Source: Syngnathus acus
Lineage: Eukaryota; Chordata; Actinopteri; Syngnathiformes; Syngnathidae
DNA: 64,000 bases
Assembly (NCBI RefSeq): GCF_901709675.1
Contig: NC_051101.1
Location: forward strand, 1,730,501-1,794,500
Direction of reading: 5' to 3'
Part shown: positions 1 through 11,512 of the stretch, in pieces
How positions within the stretch are numbered: the stretch's first letter is position 1
How the letters are laid out: the number at the start of each line of letters is the position of its first letter
The notes under the pieces: model-generated
The model's database searches: none
What the model was told of the DNA's origin: nothing
The model's input: the letters and a program-made list of their open reading frames with translations, nothing else
Position numbers and translations under genes: made by a program

Positions 1-236
1 TCGGCCGGGTGGCTGTCCGGTGACGGTGGATGGGTCTCGGACATGGCTTTTACGCACGCCCGGTCCTACTCTACGGGGCTCTCTTTCACCTCCGTGGATG
101 GAAGTCGGGGGCCGGTGCTCGGCCGGGTGGCTGTCCGGGGACGGTGGATGGGGCTCGGACATGGCTTTTACGCACGCCCGGTCCTATTCTATGGAGCTCT
201 CTTCCACCTCCGTGGCTGGAAGTGCCACGTCCGGGG
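1..236. repeat. 118-bp tandem repeat, two units, cut by left edge
   Basis: The block starting TCGGCCGGGTGGCTGTCCGG at position 1 recurs almost unchanged at 119, giving a 118-bp period. Both units are GC-rich and carry the same GGACATGGC and CGCCCGGTCCTA words. The first unit begins exactly at the window edge, so the array probably extends to the left. Overlapping open frames here are an effect of the repeat and its GC content; I see no protein family in them. Confidence 0.8.
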
Positions 237-479
237 ATGGAAGTCCACGCCGCCACACGCCTGGAAGTCGACGCCGGTGCTTGGGGCCGTGTGGTGGTGA
301 ACTATTTATGTTATAGTTATTTGATATATTTTATTTCGTGTAGCAACTTGTATATGTTTTTATCGTTACAGTTTAGTAGTTGTTGGCTCGTTGACCTCTT
401 GTTTTGTAAAATAAATAGCCGTTTACCAAACTCACGCCTTTCCTTGTACTTTGCTAACGCTACAATATAGTTATATACT
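237..479. other. AT-rich non-coding DNA between tandem repeat and MITE copy
   Basis: No recognisable gene. The composition changes sharply from GC-rich repeat to AT-rich sequence at about 300. This segment may be the inner part of the transposon copy that follows, but I could not align it to the fuller copy at 35680-36480. Confidence 0.4.
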
Positions 480-1041
480 AGATCTGTGGAATAACGACGA
501 GGCTGACGTCAGGGGGCACGCGCGGCGTTGTTGACAAAGGACGAGGAATTTGATCGATGGATTTAATGATTTGGAGTGACACAGACGGTTTGATAATATT
601 ATTGCTTATATAATAGTTACTTGATATATAATTTATATATCGTTATATGGCCCTGTGGAATATTTTGAAGTGCAAGTGCCGTCAGCGGCGCGCACCCATT
701 GTTGACATAAAGGACGATCGATGGATTTAATGAATTGGAGTGACACAGATGGTTTTATAAACGTGTTATTTATGTAATAGTTATTTGAATAACTCTGAAT
801 GTTACGTCAGGCCCGTTCTCAGCTCTTCGTTTGTGTTTATGTCACGTTAGCATACCTATCGTTTAGCCTGTTGTTGCTCGTTCATGTCTGTTCTTGGTGT
901 TGGATTTTGTCGAATAAATTTCCCCCAAAATGCAACTTATACTCCGAAGCGACTTATATATGTTTTTTTTCACATTATTGTGCATTTTATGGCTAATGCG
1001 ACCTATATTCCGGAGCGACTTTTAGTCTGAAAAATACGTTA
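480..1041 (-). mobile_element. Partial copy of the 'ATAAGTCGC' TIR element, inverted
   Basis: This segment is the reverse-complement relative of 35680-36480. It shares the internal words GATCGATGGATTTAATGA and GGAGTGACACAGA, the stretch from TGTTACGTCAGGCCCG to ATTTTGTCGAATAAAT, and a decayed terminal repeat near 1018-1041 (GCGACTTTTAGTCTGAAAAA). The GATCGATGG...GGAGTGACACAG unit occurs twice (about 553-585 and 715-750), so the element has internal direct repeats. No transposase frame is present, so it is a non-autonomous, decayed copy. Confidence 0.7.
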
Positions 1042-3047
1042 CGTCCACTTTTAAGGATACTTCAATTTGAAATGGCGCAATGTTTCACAAGATTATATTG
1101 CTTCTATAGTGACCAATTGTTCACGCCTCGTCACTGTTGTGTTAAATACATCCTTAACGCAAGAGAATACGCCAAGCGTCCCCTGGAGACTTGGACTAAA
1201 CGATCGTTTTCTTAACGCCACCCCCTCTGCAAAAATGATAATTAGCTCGCCTCCTTTGACATATCAAGCCATCATCTCACCAGATCTATTCCATAAACAA
1301 ATCTTTCACTTCTTCCTTCCTCCCGCAAACGACGCCCAGACTGATGGAGGCGGGAGCCCCACAATCAGGGTTTTGTGGGGGGGGTGCAGACAGAGATGGA
1401 TCAGAGGCGGTTATGTGGATAAACAGACTGAAGTTGATTGCTAGCGCAGAGAGGGGCCATTACGGCGAATCCGCACGCTAATCATAATGAATCACTTACT
1501 TATTAAGCGTTAATTACGCCACACAAATGCATCCCGAGCGCTTGATGGAGACGAGGGCTGTCTGCCGCTCGTCCCATCCGGACCACATTAATTCATCCTT
1601 ATTTATTAATTTGTCTCATTAAAACAACAAGGGTGTGCAGTGGGAGCGCTGGAAACAAATGGAAGGGGGGGGGCAGGCGTGGAATTTGCATCATACGCCT
1701 CGAGCGCCTTTAAGCATTGCTCTGCCATTTGGTAGCGGGCGGCAAATGCCGAAAGAAAGATATTCAGCACCTGGCAATTTGAAGACGAGACTTTAGAACA
1801 GCTCAGGTCTCAGACAGGTCTAAGTTGTGGCGCATGTACGCGACACCAGTGTGGTGGATTTGATCAAGACGCAACGCAGGCAGACAGATTTTGCGTTCCA
1901 CTGACGTGTGCTAGGTGTCATCATATTTCATTGTTAATATGACAACGGCATGCGTTGAATCCATCCGATCTTCCTGCTGTACTTTTGACGCCCCCTCTGT
2001 TTGTTTTCAATTCATTTCTTATCCTTTCTCCGTTCCCCCCACAAGATCCAGTCCCAATTTTGCCGATGCAGGAAGCCGCCAGGGCCGCACCTGAGCGCGG
2101 GGCGGGGCGAGATAATGGCGCTTAATGCCCCGGTAATACAAGGCAGATATTATAATCTCAACAGTGTCACATTGCGTTAGAGGCGGCGAGACTGATGTGT
2201 CAATGCCAGCGGCGAGCGGGCGGCTGGCGGGAGCTCGCCAGGCGCGGCCTCACACTAATGGAGCCGGCTGCACTTGAATATTTTCAAGCATATATTTGCA
2301 CGAGGAAGGGAGGGGAGGGGACGGGACAGGGTGCTCTGTGGGGCTTTGGCCTCATCTGTGCAGCCAGGTGGAAGCCATCGTGCGTCCGGAAAGGATTCAC
2401 AGCGCATTTTCTCATGTTTCACAACAGCCTCATCCCATTATGGACTTGTGAAATTTTGGCTGATTCATAAAAGCCCTTCAAAAAAACAAATAAATAATGA
2501 AATAATAAAATAATAATTTAATAACCCCTTCAAATGACCGATGTACAGTAAACAGCCTTTTAAAATCAGCAAAACTGGCAATTTTTTTTTAACATAAGAG
2601 AGAGATAATGACATTCACCCCACTCCAAAAAAAAATGCAAAAATCCACAAAGACAGTTTTGTTTACATTATTATAATTATTTCAATAGTGTATCAAATGT
2701 TTATTATAATATCAATTAATGTGATGTCAGGAGAACTAGAAAGCAAATAGCAGAATGGGCAACAAAACAAACATTGTAACTGGTGGCGTGTTACGTTTCC
2801 ATTTTCCGTGTTGTATTTGCTCTGTATGTTGTCTTTGTAGTCATGAAATATGACTTTTGGTGTTTTGTTGTTGTTGAAGACAAGCGAGCGCAATCCGTCT
2901 CCCTTCACGGCCGCCGAGTGATTTATGCCTGTGTGTAATTGAGTGTTAATAAAATGTGTGTCCCGAGCGTGTGGAATCGTGTGTTTCGCCAGCCTCCGCG
3001 TGCGAGCGTATGTGTAATTGGGTGTTATCGATGCGTGTGTGGACAGC

Positions 3048-3105
3048 GCCCTCGTGGTTGGCACGTTCGCCTCGCAGCCGGATGTTCTGGGTTTGAATGC
3101 CATTT
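3048..3105 (+). mobile_element. tRNA-derived SINE head, decayed
   Basis: The sequence has the A-box/B-box layout of the teleost tRNA-like SINE head: a TGGTTGGCACGTTCGCCTCG stretch, then GGGTTTGAATGCC. Only the head is recognisable and no tail was found. Decay and the missing tail indicate an old insertion. Confidence 0.6.
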
Positions 3106-3861
3106 CATTTTTGGGTCATTTAGGGCCACAAACTCACCTCCAAACCCAGAAAATGATGCCAATTGTTTTTCCTCTTCGTACATATAGCAGAATAGCGTGT
3201 GTGCTCGGTGGAGACGGTGTTTAATTGATGCGGGCCGGCCATCGATCCTTCCCGCCCGGCCTAATGAAGCTCTGATTGGCTTGTGAGAGCTGGCCGGTTC
3301 TGCTTAGCTGCCTCTGCCTTCTTCCCGCCTTCTCCTCGCTTCAACATTATTCGTCACTTTCTCTTTCTTTTCCTAATTTGGCCTCTCGTTTTTTTTTTGT
3401 CATAGCGCCTCCAGCGAGCGTCCGCCAGCAGTCCCACGAGTGACATCTCACTTCCCCCTTAATTTGGTGGCAGATTGATGCACTTAAGCCGTAATGAAAA
3501 TTCATTTTTCCTTGCTCTAAAGTGTCAAAATGAAGTTGTGACGCTCAGTAAAAGCGTTCATGTTGGTAGGATAGCCAATGACGAGTGCATTTTCGGCCCA
3601 TTCGGTGTGCATAAAACGTGGACAAATAGTACACAAAGCACATCAACGGTGGCTCTATTGGCTACCCTAAGTCCAAAAGCATTTGCGGTTTATAAATATT
3701 AAAACAACGTGGCGCAAACATGAAGGGCCATGTATTGGACAAGTTGCTAGCTTGAGCTAGCCCCACCGCCACTAGCCACAAAATAGACAAACAACTCCGT
3801 TTCTAGTCGTCTTGTTGGAACACGGCGTTCAATTTTGAGTCCTTCATGAACTAAACATGGG

Positions 3862-3935
3862 GACAGCATGCAAAGACCGAGCCTGACCTTCAAACTGCGA
3901 GGCGGCTGCGCTAACCACTAGCTCACCGTGCCGAC
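3862..3935 (-). mobile_element. tRNA-derived SINE head, inverted
   Basis: Read on the minus strand, the segment gives CGGCACGGTGAGCTAGTGGT followed by TAGCGCAGCCGCCTCGCAG and a decayed B-box. This matches the head of the SINE at 9097-9458. No 3' tail is seen. Confidence 0.65.
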
Positions 3936-6005
3936 GTTTATCCTGTGGAACACGCAGACCCCCCCCCCCCTTGCTCCCCTCACCGCTAATTTAGAGACTC
4001 AATCAAGCCGGCGAGCTGGCTTCGACCGTCATGGCAGCCCATGAATGTCTTTGTGCATGTGCGCGTCACTCTCCCGTGTGGCAGACACGCGTAGCGTATT
4101 ACAGCGCCCTGTTAATGGCTTTGTCAGATGGCCTTTTCGCCGCCACGCTCATGAAGACTGACACGGGGGGCTGCCGCCAATGATCAGTGTGTGCGGGTAC
4201 ACGTTCAGCTTTCGGCAGCAGGAAATCAAAGGCCACCTTGTAACCGCAGTCATGCATCAGCAAAATTGCTTCCTGTTTTTGTTTGTTTTTTTGATGTTCA
4301 AATGTGTTAGTCTTCAACTTCACAGAGGAATCAAGCCCTGTTCACGGGCATACTCACATTCATAGCTAGAGATGCAATCATTAAGCGATAACCAATCAGG
4401 TTAATGAAATTATTTTGCGGATTGATTCTTTTTGTGTTGAATCAAAATAAAACATTTTAAATTGATATTTTTGCCCAGTTTATGGACCAAACCGATAATT
4501 GAATCCTAACTATTTTTGTCCTATGGGGTTTTAAATACCCCCCCCCAAAGAAAAAAATATTGCAAGTCCTGTTGCTTTGGTTTTGACTGGAAATGAAGTA
4601 AACATGCATGCTCGATTAGGTTTAAATCTAGAGGTTGACTTGACTGGTGAAAAATGTTCGAATGAATTCCAAATGCTGCTCTCGGGCACTTGTATGAGCC
4701 CACGCCTCTTTAAGCATTTTCTACTAATTCCATTCGATTAATATTTTTACAAAATCCAAATAAATGGAGAACAGGCACACTGAGGCTTTCTTTTCCTCAC
4801 TTGAGCCGCTGCAGTGCTTAGCGTCGTTTAACGATGATTTGCCACACAACCGTGAGCTCTTGACAACAGTTCAGGACTGCTTTGAGTCTTTTTTGGCCGA
4901 GCTTTTTGAGCAAAGCTGCTCCTTGAGCGGTCTTGAAAGCCCGGGCGGCACGGCAAGAGGACGAACCCGGGCCTGCCCGCACTGCGTGTAAACACAAGAG
5001 CTACGTGTTCACCTGCTTGAGACAAGACGGATATGGCGAGCGACAGGCCCGCTCGGCGCTTTTGATGGAGCCGCCTTTCAAAGCCGCCGCCGGCTGCATC
5101 TTTATTTCACAAGTCTCCGTCTGGTCATGCGGCACCCCCGAGCAGATCCCCCCCCCCTCCATCGCAGCCCTCCCTCCCTCCCCCACTCGGCCGGCCGTGG
5201 GCAACAAACACACAACATTATACACTGGGATAAGTGGGGTGTGTTTACAGGTTGTTCGTTTCCACTCCAACTCTCAGCACGGGGAAGGAACAGACTAGAG
5301 TGGCAGGAGAAGAAAGGGGGGGTCGTTTTTTTTTTTTTTTTTTTTGTCCTGGCGAGAAATAGCCCCTCTACCTTGTAATTGGAGGCCGAGAGTGAGGAAG
5401 GGGGGAGGAAGAGACAGCAGAAATTGCTCGGTCGGACCCGTGTGGGATGATAGTGTTTTTGACAGGTAAATAAGGCTGTGATTGGCGACAGTCACACTGA
5501 CCCTTGCCGACACCCCCACCCACACACACACACACACTGGCCCGTCTCCATCTATATTTTACTCACACACGCACACACGCGCACACGCACACACACGCAC
5601 GCACGCACACGCACACACACACATCCACGGACGTGCTGACTACTCTGGCTGCCGCACTCTCATGCACATATTCAGTGCAACGCTAAGTCACACAAACTTT
5701 TGGTATGATGAGCTCATGCGTCATTGGTTCTGGGCACCGTTTTCAATTTCTTTCCCGAGGTAGACATTCAAATTGAATTCATCCGTGCCAGGGTCAAACT
5801 GACGCCAGCCGAAGATCAGAGATTTCGCGACAGGCCATGTTTCAAGTCACACTTTGAAATTAGGCTCTGGCCGATATGGATTTTTGAAGACTCATACAGA
5901 TTCTGCTATTGGCAGAATGAAATTGTAAGAAGCGATTAATCGGCGGATTAATTGAAAGAAATATGGACTTTAGTTGGATTGTGTTCGTTATGTCTTCATT
6001 TGTGA

Positions 6006-6172
6006 TAGCCATGGTATTCTTTTGTTCAGACAAGTTGCAAGGTCTTAGCTTAGTAGCTTTTTCTGAAAGTTTCGGCAGTAACTTCCACCTTCATCAGAGA
6101 GTGACACTCTCTGAAACTGTCAGAAAAAGCTAAGACCTTGCAACTTGTCTGAACAAAAGAATACTATGGCTA
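6006..6172. repeat. Imperfect palindrome with hammerhead-like core on minus strand
   Basis: Arms at about 6006-6096 and 6105-6172 are near-perfect inverted repeats (for example GACAAGTTGCAAGGTCTTAG against its complement at 6131-6150). On the minus strand the left arm reads CTGATGA, then a GGTGG/CTGCC-capable stem with a short loop, then GAAAC, which is the order of a hammerhead ribozyme core. The right arm has lost about 22 nt between CTGA and AAAC, so its plus-strand core is broken. The layout matches the perfect palindrome at 31808-31986. Hammerhead motifs are known in Penelope-like retroelements, and a relic of that kind is my inference. Confidence 0.6.
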
Positions 6173-6220
6173 AATATGGACTTTTGTCTTTTAGTATTTT
6201 TTTATGGCTACTGTACATAA

Positions 6221-6222
6221 AA

Positions 6223-6257
<35 letters not shown>

Positions 6258-6290
6258 TGTGTGTGTGTGTATGTGTGTGTGTGCGCGCGC

Positions 6291-6324
<34 letters not shown>

Positions 6325-6351
6325 GTATGTGTGTGCGTGTGTGCGAGTGAG
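6221..6351. repeat. (GT)n microsatellite with GC interruptions
   Basis: Alternating GT tract interrupted by AT and GCGCGC steps, potentially Z-DNA-forming. It adjoins the 6.0-6.17 kb palindrome. Open frames of poly Cys-Val or Thr-His across it are artefacts. Confidence 0.95.
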
Positions 6352-6618
6352 TGACAAGAGGAGCTGGCATCAGGTTGGCTGGTCAGTGCGCGTGTGAACA
6401 TTTTGGTGTAAGTTGTGGCCTACAGCAGCTTTCAAGTGTTCTCATTCTGCATTTATGTGTTGAACTCATTGTCCTGTCCGGTAACTGTCTGAAACCACAT
6501 TCATGGTTTTGGACTTCCTTGGCCATTTTATTCTTTTTTTTGTGTTTTGGAACTGAGAAAAATCATGTTGTACAAAGTGGTCCGTGAATATTTTTTAATA
6601 TATAAGAATTTTATTTTA

Positions 6619-6692
6619 TAGGATGGCACGGTGGGCCAGTGGTTAGCACATCTGCCCGACAGTTGCGAGGTTAGGGGTTGAAATCCAAACTT
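6619..6692 (+). mobile_element. tRNA-derived SINE head
   Basis: GGCACGGTGGGCCAGTGGTT then AGCACATCTGCC and a decayed GGGTTGAAATCC B-box. This is the same family head as 9097-9458; no tail is seen. Confidence 0.65.
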
Positions 6693-6736
6693 GGATGGAT
6701 ATTGCCGCTGCGTGTGCACTATGAATCACTCTTCTT

Positions 6737-6766
6737 CTTCCTTCCTTCCTTCCTTCCTTCCTTCCA
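6737..6766. repeat. (TTCC)n microsatellite
   Basis: About seven CTTC-phase tetranucleotide units, followed by a long pyrimidine-rich stretch to about 6880. Confidence 0.9.
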
Positions 6767-9096
6767 TCTCGGTGTTCTCTTTTATCAAGTCAACAGCCGT
6801 CTCCCCCTGCCTCCCTCCTCCTGCCTGCCCCTCTGCCCGCGCCCCCTCCCTCCCACCTCTCTCCCCTCTCTCACTTCAATCTCAAGTGTTTTCAATTTTA
6901 TTCTAGAGTGGAATTAACTACCCCCGATGTCAAATTGCCGACGAAATCGATAATAATATCTTTACAAAAGAGGATATTCCAGTCTCTCGCGTCGGCTTTT
7001 GAAAAATGGAAAATTTAGCCGAGATTGATTCATTAGTTGACACGTTATAGGACGGTATAAGTATTGATCGCGGCCTGTCATGTCCCATCTCGGCTAATCG
7101 AAGCTGAGGCGCTCTGTCGATGGGCGCATTTTTCATAATTCCGTCGCCGGGGAGAGGGAGAGAGAAACAGGGACGGAGGGAGAGAGGCAGGGAGGGAGGG
7201 AGGGAAGCGGCAGCAGCCGGCAGAGGGGGGAAAAAGAGAAGACGACGGGGATGGACGCAGGAGCGAGGAGGAGGAGGAGAGGTGACTAGAGGTTTGGGGG
7301 CAAAGAGTGATGAGAAATAGAGTGGGAAAAGAGGCAGAAGAGGAGAAGGTGCCAGTGAGGGAGGGGGGTGGTGGGAAGGCTGAGCAGGTATGTTAATGGT
7401 GCAGCTATTGGGGCGTAGATAATGAAGGCATTAAGCAATTAAAGTCCAACGGGGAAGATAACAAGGTGAGGGCAAGGATGTGCCAAAGGCACCCGGGGGG
7501 AGGGGGACAACAGGGGGCAGTATTTGTTTTAGGTGGTCATCTTCTGACCAAGTTCCAGCTGCTTAACGAATGGCTCTTCAAAGCAAACCTTTGATTTGAT
7601 TAAGCCTTTACGACTGCGTTAGTATAGATAGCGTCATGTCGGGAATTGGGTTCAAACTCTGGTTTTGTACACCTTGCACATCGCCTCTTAAACGCACATA
7701 GTACACAGATAGCGGAATGATTGCAATAATTCACCTCCAAATTGTCTGTTTTTAATGAGCAATATGGCACTTCATCATGTTGTACTTTTTAAAAACATAC
7801 AGCGATGACAGAACTAAATATATTTCAAAATTAGCTTTTCATTGTTCTTCAATTGTGTTGCACATTCTGGTAAGTGTGCACCGTGGCCACCAGGGGGCAA
7901 TATAAGACAGACACAGATTTACTGTACTGGAGCCTGAGCTCCTCTCCTCTTGGCTTCTCAGTGCAGCAGTAATAATGGTGCTTCTTTACAGCGGATAAAG
8001 AATCGATGCCTTTGAGTATTTTGTCTTCAGACACGCGTTGCTTTAAAGGTACCAACACCACCTCCGCATAGATGCTAATAATAAAAGGAGTTGGCTTACG
8101 CGAGCCATGTTCTCTCAACAAACATATTCTGTGGAAATAAAATAATGAAACATTTATGAGAGTCAATGGAAAAATAGTATTTAAGAAGAAGGCTGAAGGG
8201 TTGCTCTGTATTAAATATAAATCTATATTAGAAAGAAAGAAAAACTGGCCTTAATGCTAAGGCGAGTGAGCGAAGGGATGCGAGGAGTTGTGCAAACGTG
8301 GAGATGAGGAGGCGGTGGGGTGGGGGGGGCTGTAATAAATAGAAATTGAAAGGCTTGGGCGCGAGCACACAGAAGTTGTGAGGCGGAAAAAAAAAGGTAA
8401 AGAGGCGGGCGAGAGAGATGGCGCGACGACAATGATTGGAGAAACTTTTGATAGTTGTGCGATTCGTTTGGAAAAGTTGCCACGAGCGGCGCTAAGTCCA
8501 ACATAAAGCCGCCCCTCTTGGGAGTCTCGGCACGCCGCGCACAAAGCTCCGCCGCACGTCAATCAACAACCGCCAAAAGAATCCACCATGACCGTTTGCC
8601 TTCTTTTTTTGAAGTGTTGCTCCAAAGTCCAATTTGAAGTCAAAGATCGGCCCCGTTTTAACATAGAAAGAAAATAAAAGGCAATCTGTGTAAATTGGCT
8701 ACAAAAACATCAGCACAACATGCGTCGAGATGAGCAAAGTCGTCACACTCCCTACTTCAGTACAAGTATCAATACTGGTGGAAAAGAAAAGTCCGGTTAA
8801 AGTAGAACTTCTGATTCTAATCTTGTACTGAAGTTCCTGTAAAGCAGGGTTACCCACACTTTTCCAGCTTGCGAGCTACTGTTAAGATGACCAAGTCAAA
8901 ATGATCTACCTACAATAAAAATGCAATCCATACATTTATTTCTTCTATATTATCATTATTTAAGTTATTATCATAGGCTTATTCGCACAAATAGGTGGAA
9001 CCGAATAATTCAGTCAGGGAGGTGACACATTGAGTATTTCCCCCCTGAACTTTTTATTCCCTTTGTTGTATTTAGTTTAAATAAATTGAAGGCTAG
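6767..9096. other. Intergenic DNA, no protein gene seen
   Basis: It includes a purine-rich stretch at 7140-7380 (GGGA/GAGG-rich), a CTCF-like motif at 7887, and a copy of a dispersed GGATAAAGAAT module at 7989-8023. Nothing supports an exon. Confidence 0.5.
7887..7898 (+). promoter_or_regulatory. CTCF-like motif, forward
   Basis: CCACCAGGGGGC matches the vertebrate CTCF core consensus exactly, flanked by GG on the left and AA on the right. It sits about 100 bp before the GGATAAAGAAT module. The motif match is direct; occupancy is unknown. Confidence 0.5.
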
Positions 9097-9458
9097 GGCG
9101 GCTTGGTGTCGCACTGGGTAGCACGTCCGCCTCACAGTCAGGAGGGTGCGGATTCGATTCCACCTCCGGCCCTCCCTGTGTGGAGTTTACATGTTTTCCC
9201 CGTGTCCGCGTGGGTTTTCTCCGGGCACTCCGGTTTCCTCCCACATCCCAAAAACATGCTTGGTAGGCCAATTGAGCACTCCAAATTGCCCTTAGGTGTG
9301 AGTGCGAGTGCGGATGGTTGTTCGTCTCTGTGTGCCCTGCGATTGGCTGGCAACCGGTTCAGCGTGTCCCCCGCCTACTGCCAGATGACGGCTGGGATAG
9401 GCTCCAGCACGCCCGCGACCCCTGTGGGGACAAAGCGGTACAGAAAATGGATGGATGA
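9097..9458 (+). mobile_element. Full-length tRNA-derived SINE with 14-bp target-site duplication
   Basis: The element has a tRNA-like head (GGGTAGCACGTCCGCCTCAC, B-box GCGGATTCGATTCC), a central body including TGGGTTTTCTCCGGGCACTC, and a tail region ending GGTACAGAAAATGGATGGAT. The same 14 bp, AAATTGAAGGCTAG, occurs immediately before (9083-9096) and after (9459-9472), the expected duplication of LINE-driven insertion. The intact duplication and length indicate a fairly young copy. It contains pol III promoter boxes but is not a tRNA gene, since no acceptor stem closes. Confidence 0.92.
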
Positions 9459-11086
9459 AAATTGAAGGCTAGCTTCTCAGCAAGGTAAACGAACAAGTTA
9501 GCGCGGATTAACGCGCATGCGTAAAGTGTCAAAGTTCAGACGTCAGATTGGCTACCCTGTATGTCAATCAAAAGACAAATGCTGATGGATCCCCTACTTT
9601 TTAAAGTCATGCGATCTACCCACACTTCCTTCGCGACCGATCAGTGGCTCGCGATCGACGTATTAGGCCCCCCTGCTGTAAAGTCAAAATAAATGTCACA
9701 CAACACAGAGGATTGTTGTTAACAAACCTGACAATCTTTAATCATTTAAAAAACACGGGGTGGGGGGGTTGAAGGGGAAAACAAACGTACTACGATATGC
9801 ATTGTTTTTGTCGTCACTTCCTTGTCGTAATGCCTCTCACTACCTCAAAATCGTAAAAAAGTCTTTTGTAGTCCAGAAGGGGCGACCGCTGAGCGTTAAT
9901 CCTGTAATTGATTTTGATCTAGTAGCATTCACAGTGTGAGGAAGTCTTCTTGCCTGGGGGTGTGCAGAAGGGGAAAAAAAATCTATTTGAGGTGCCACCC
10001 CCCGAATCAGCAACGATGAAAGTGGAGCTGAAACGGCTTTTGGAGGTACGCATGGAACGGGGAGGAATGAGCGCCACCAAATTAGAGCAGATTGGCTTGA
10101 TGGACTTGGATTAGAAGAAAAGGAGGTGGAGATGGGGAGAGGGTGACGAGAAAATCACGGCGAGGGTTGGGGCGGGGGGGTGGGGGGTTGTGCCGGTACT
10201 TGGCAGTCTCCGGGTATCTCAGGTTCTCTCCGGGCGAGGGAAAAGCGGTCGATATTTAATTGTTATTGCTAGCGTGGAACGCGCGGAAGCGGGGCGCTGT
10301 ACCAAATTTTCTCATTTATTTGCTATTCGTGTTTCCTCACCCTTTTGCCTCACCCACACAGGAGAGGGAGGGACAAGGAAGCCATGGGGGGGGGGTGTAT
10401 TGCTTATATGGGGGGGGGGGGCGTTTATGTCCGACTCGTCCAAGTTTCTGTCCTGCAGACAAATCTGATGAACCCCCCCCCCAACATGTCCAAAATGAAA
10501 AATCTGTCACTTTCATCAAATGTCGCTTGGAATATTGTCTACACTCCATTCCCGGGGATCGAATCTTATTTAGGGGCGAGAGTAGTGGGGGGGCTGTCAG
10601 GGAGCGGGGAGAGTGGGACGACCAGGACGGGATTTGCCATCTGTTTTCAAATATCATTCCTCCATGAACTTTATTTTCTCCCTTCTTCGGACAAAATTAT
10701 AACCCCATCGATCCGCCGCACGCAAGCACGGAGACCCCCCACTCCACCCCTCTGCACCCTCTCTCTCTCTCACACCACACACTTCTTAAAGGCTTTGCTT
10801 ATGTAATCCAAAGCATTTTGCTCACTTGCGTCGGACCCTCAAGTCAACTTTTTGCTGTACTCGCATGTACTCACCACTCATTAAGAAAAAACAACTAAAT
10901 CTTCTCTGATTAGGTGCCGTCGGTGTTTTGTGTCCACGCGTTGCCAAAATTGCGCTCATCGAACTTGCGGGATAGCTGACAACACAGAAGTGGCAGCTGT
11001 CGTTGCAGGTACGTCTCTTTGGCCTTCTTGCCTTCTAACAATCGGCTTTGGCTCTGAAAAAAATATATATACACGTATATATATGT

Positions 11087-11241
<155 letters not shown>

Positions 11242-11442
11242 TCTCAGCCTGTCACTTGCCATTACTCCAACAATTGTGAGAAGTAATTGTCAACATGTAT
11301 GCAGGCTAACACAATTGAAAAGTTATGAAATGAAAAACTTTTGAGGGTGCGCCAATTCAAACTGGAAAATTTTCCTTGGGTGCTAAACTAGTTGTTCAAT
11401 TTGTTCAAAGAAAGTCTGGATGGATGGTGATTGCAAATGTTG

Positions 11443-11512
11443 CGGCAGCACGGTGTGCTAGTGGTTAGCCAGTTTGCCTCTCTGTTCAGGGATGCTCAAC
11501 TTTGATTTCCCA
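11443..11512 (+). mobile_element. tRNA-derived SINE head, decayed
   Basis: GGCAGCACGGTGTGCTAGTG then GTTAGCCAGTTTGCC and a decayed B-box. Same family as 9097-9458, without a tail. Confidence 0.6.

Larger units (their letters stand above)
1042..6005. other. Intergenic DNA, no protein gene seen
   Basis: About 5 kb without a convincing exon. It holds two SINE heads (listed separately), a short imperfect CA run at 5519-5630, and several AT-rich blocks dense in TAAT/ATTA words, most clearly 1475-1520 and 1585-1625. Such blocks resemble homeodomain-binding conserved non-coding elements, but conservation cannot be judged here. Short open frames show neither family signatures nor splice-supported extension. 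Confidence 0.5.

Noticed and set aside
9100-9165. Possible tRNA gene (A-box and B-box present)
   Set aside because: The boxes belong to a SINE head; no acceptor or anticodon stem closes and a long SINE body follows.
9103-9465. 120-codon open frame on the plus strand and overlapping minus-strand frames
   Set aside because: The whole frame lies inside a SINE with an intact target-site duplication.
10016-10045. Short ATG frame MKVELKRLLE ending at a GTACGC donor
   Set aside because: Ten codons, no family match, and no partner exon that can be joined in phase nearby.
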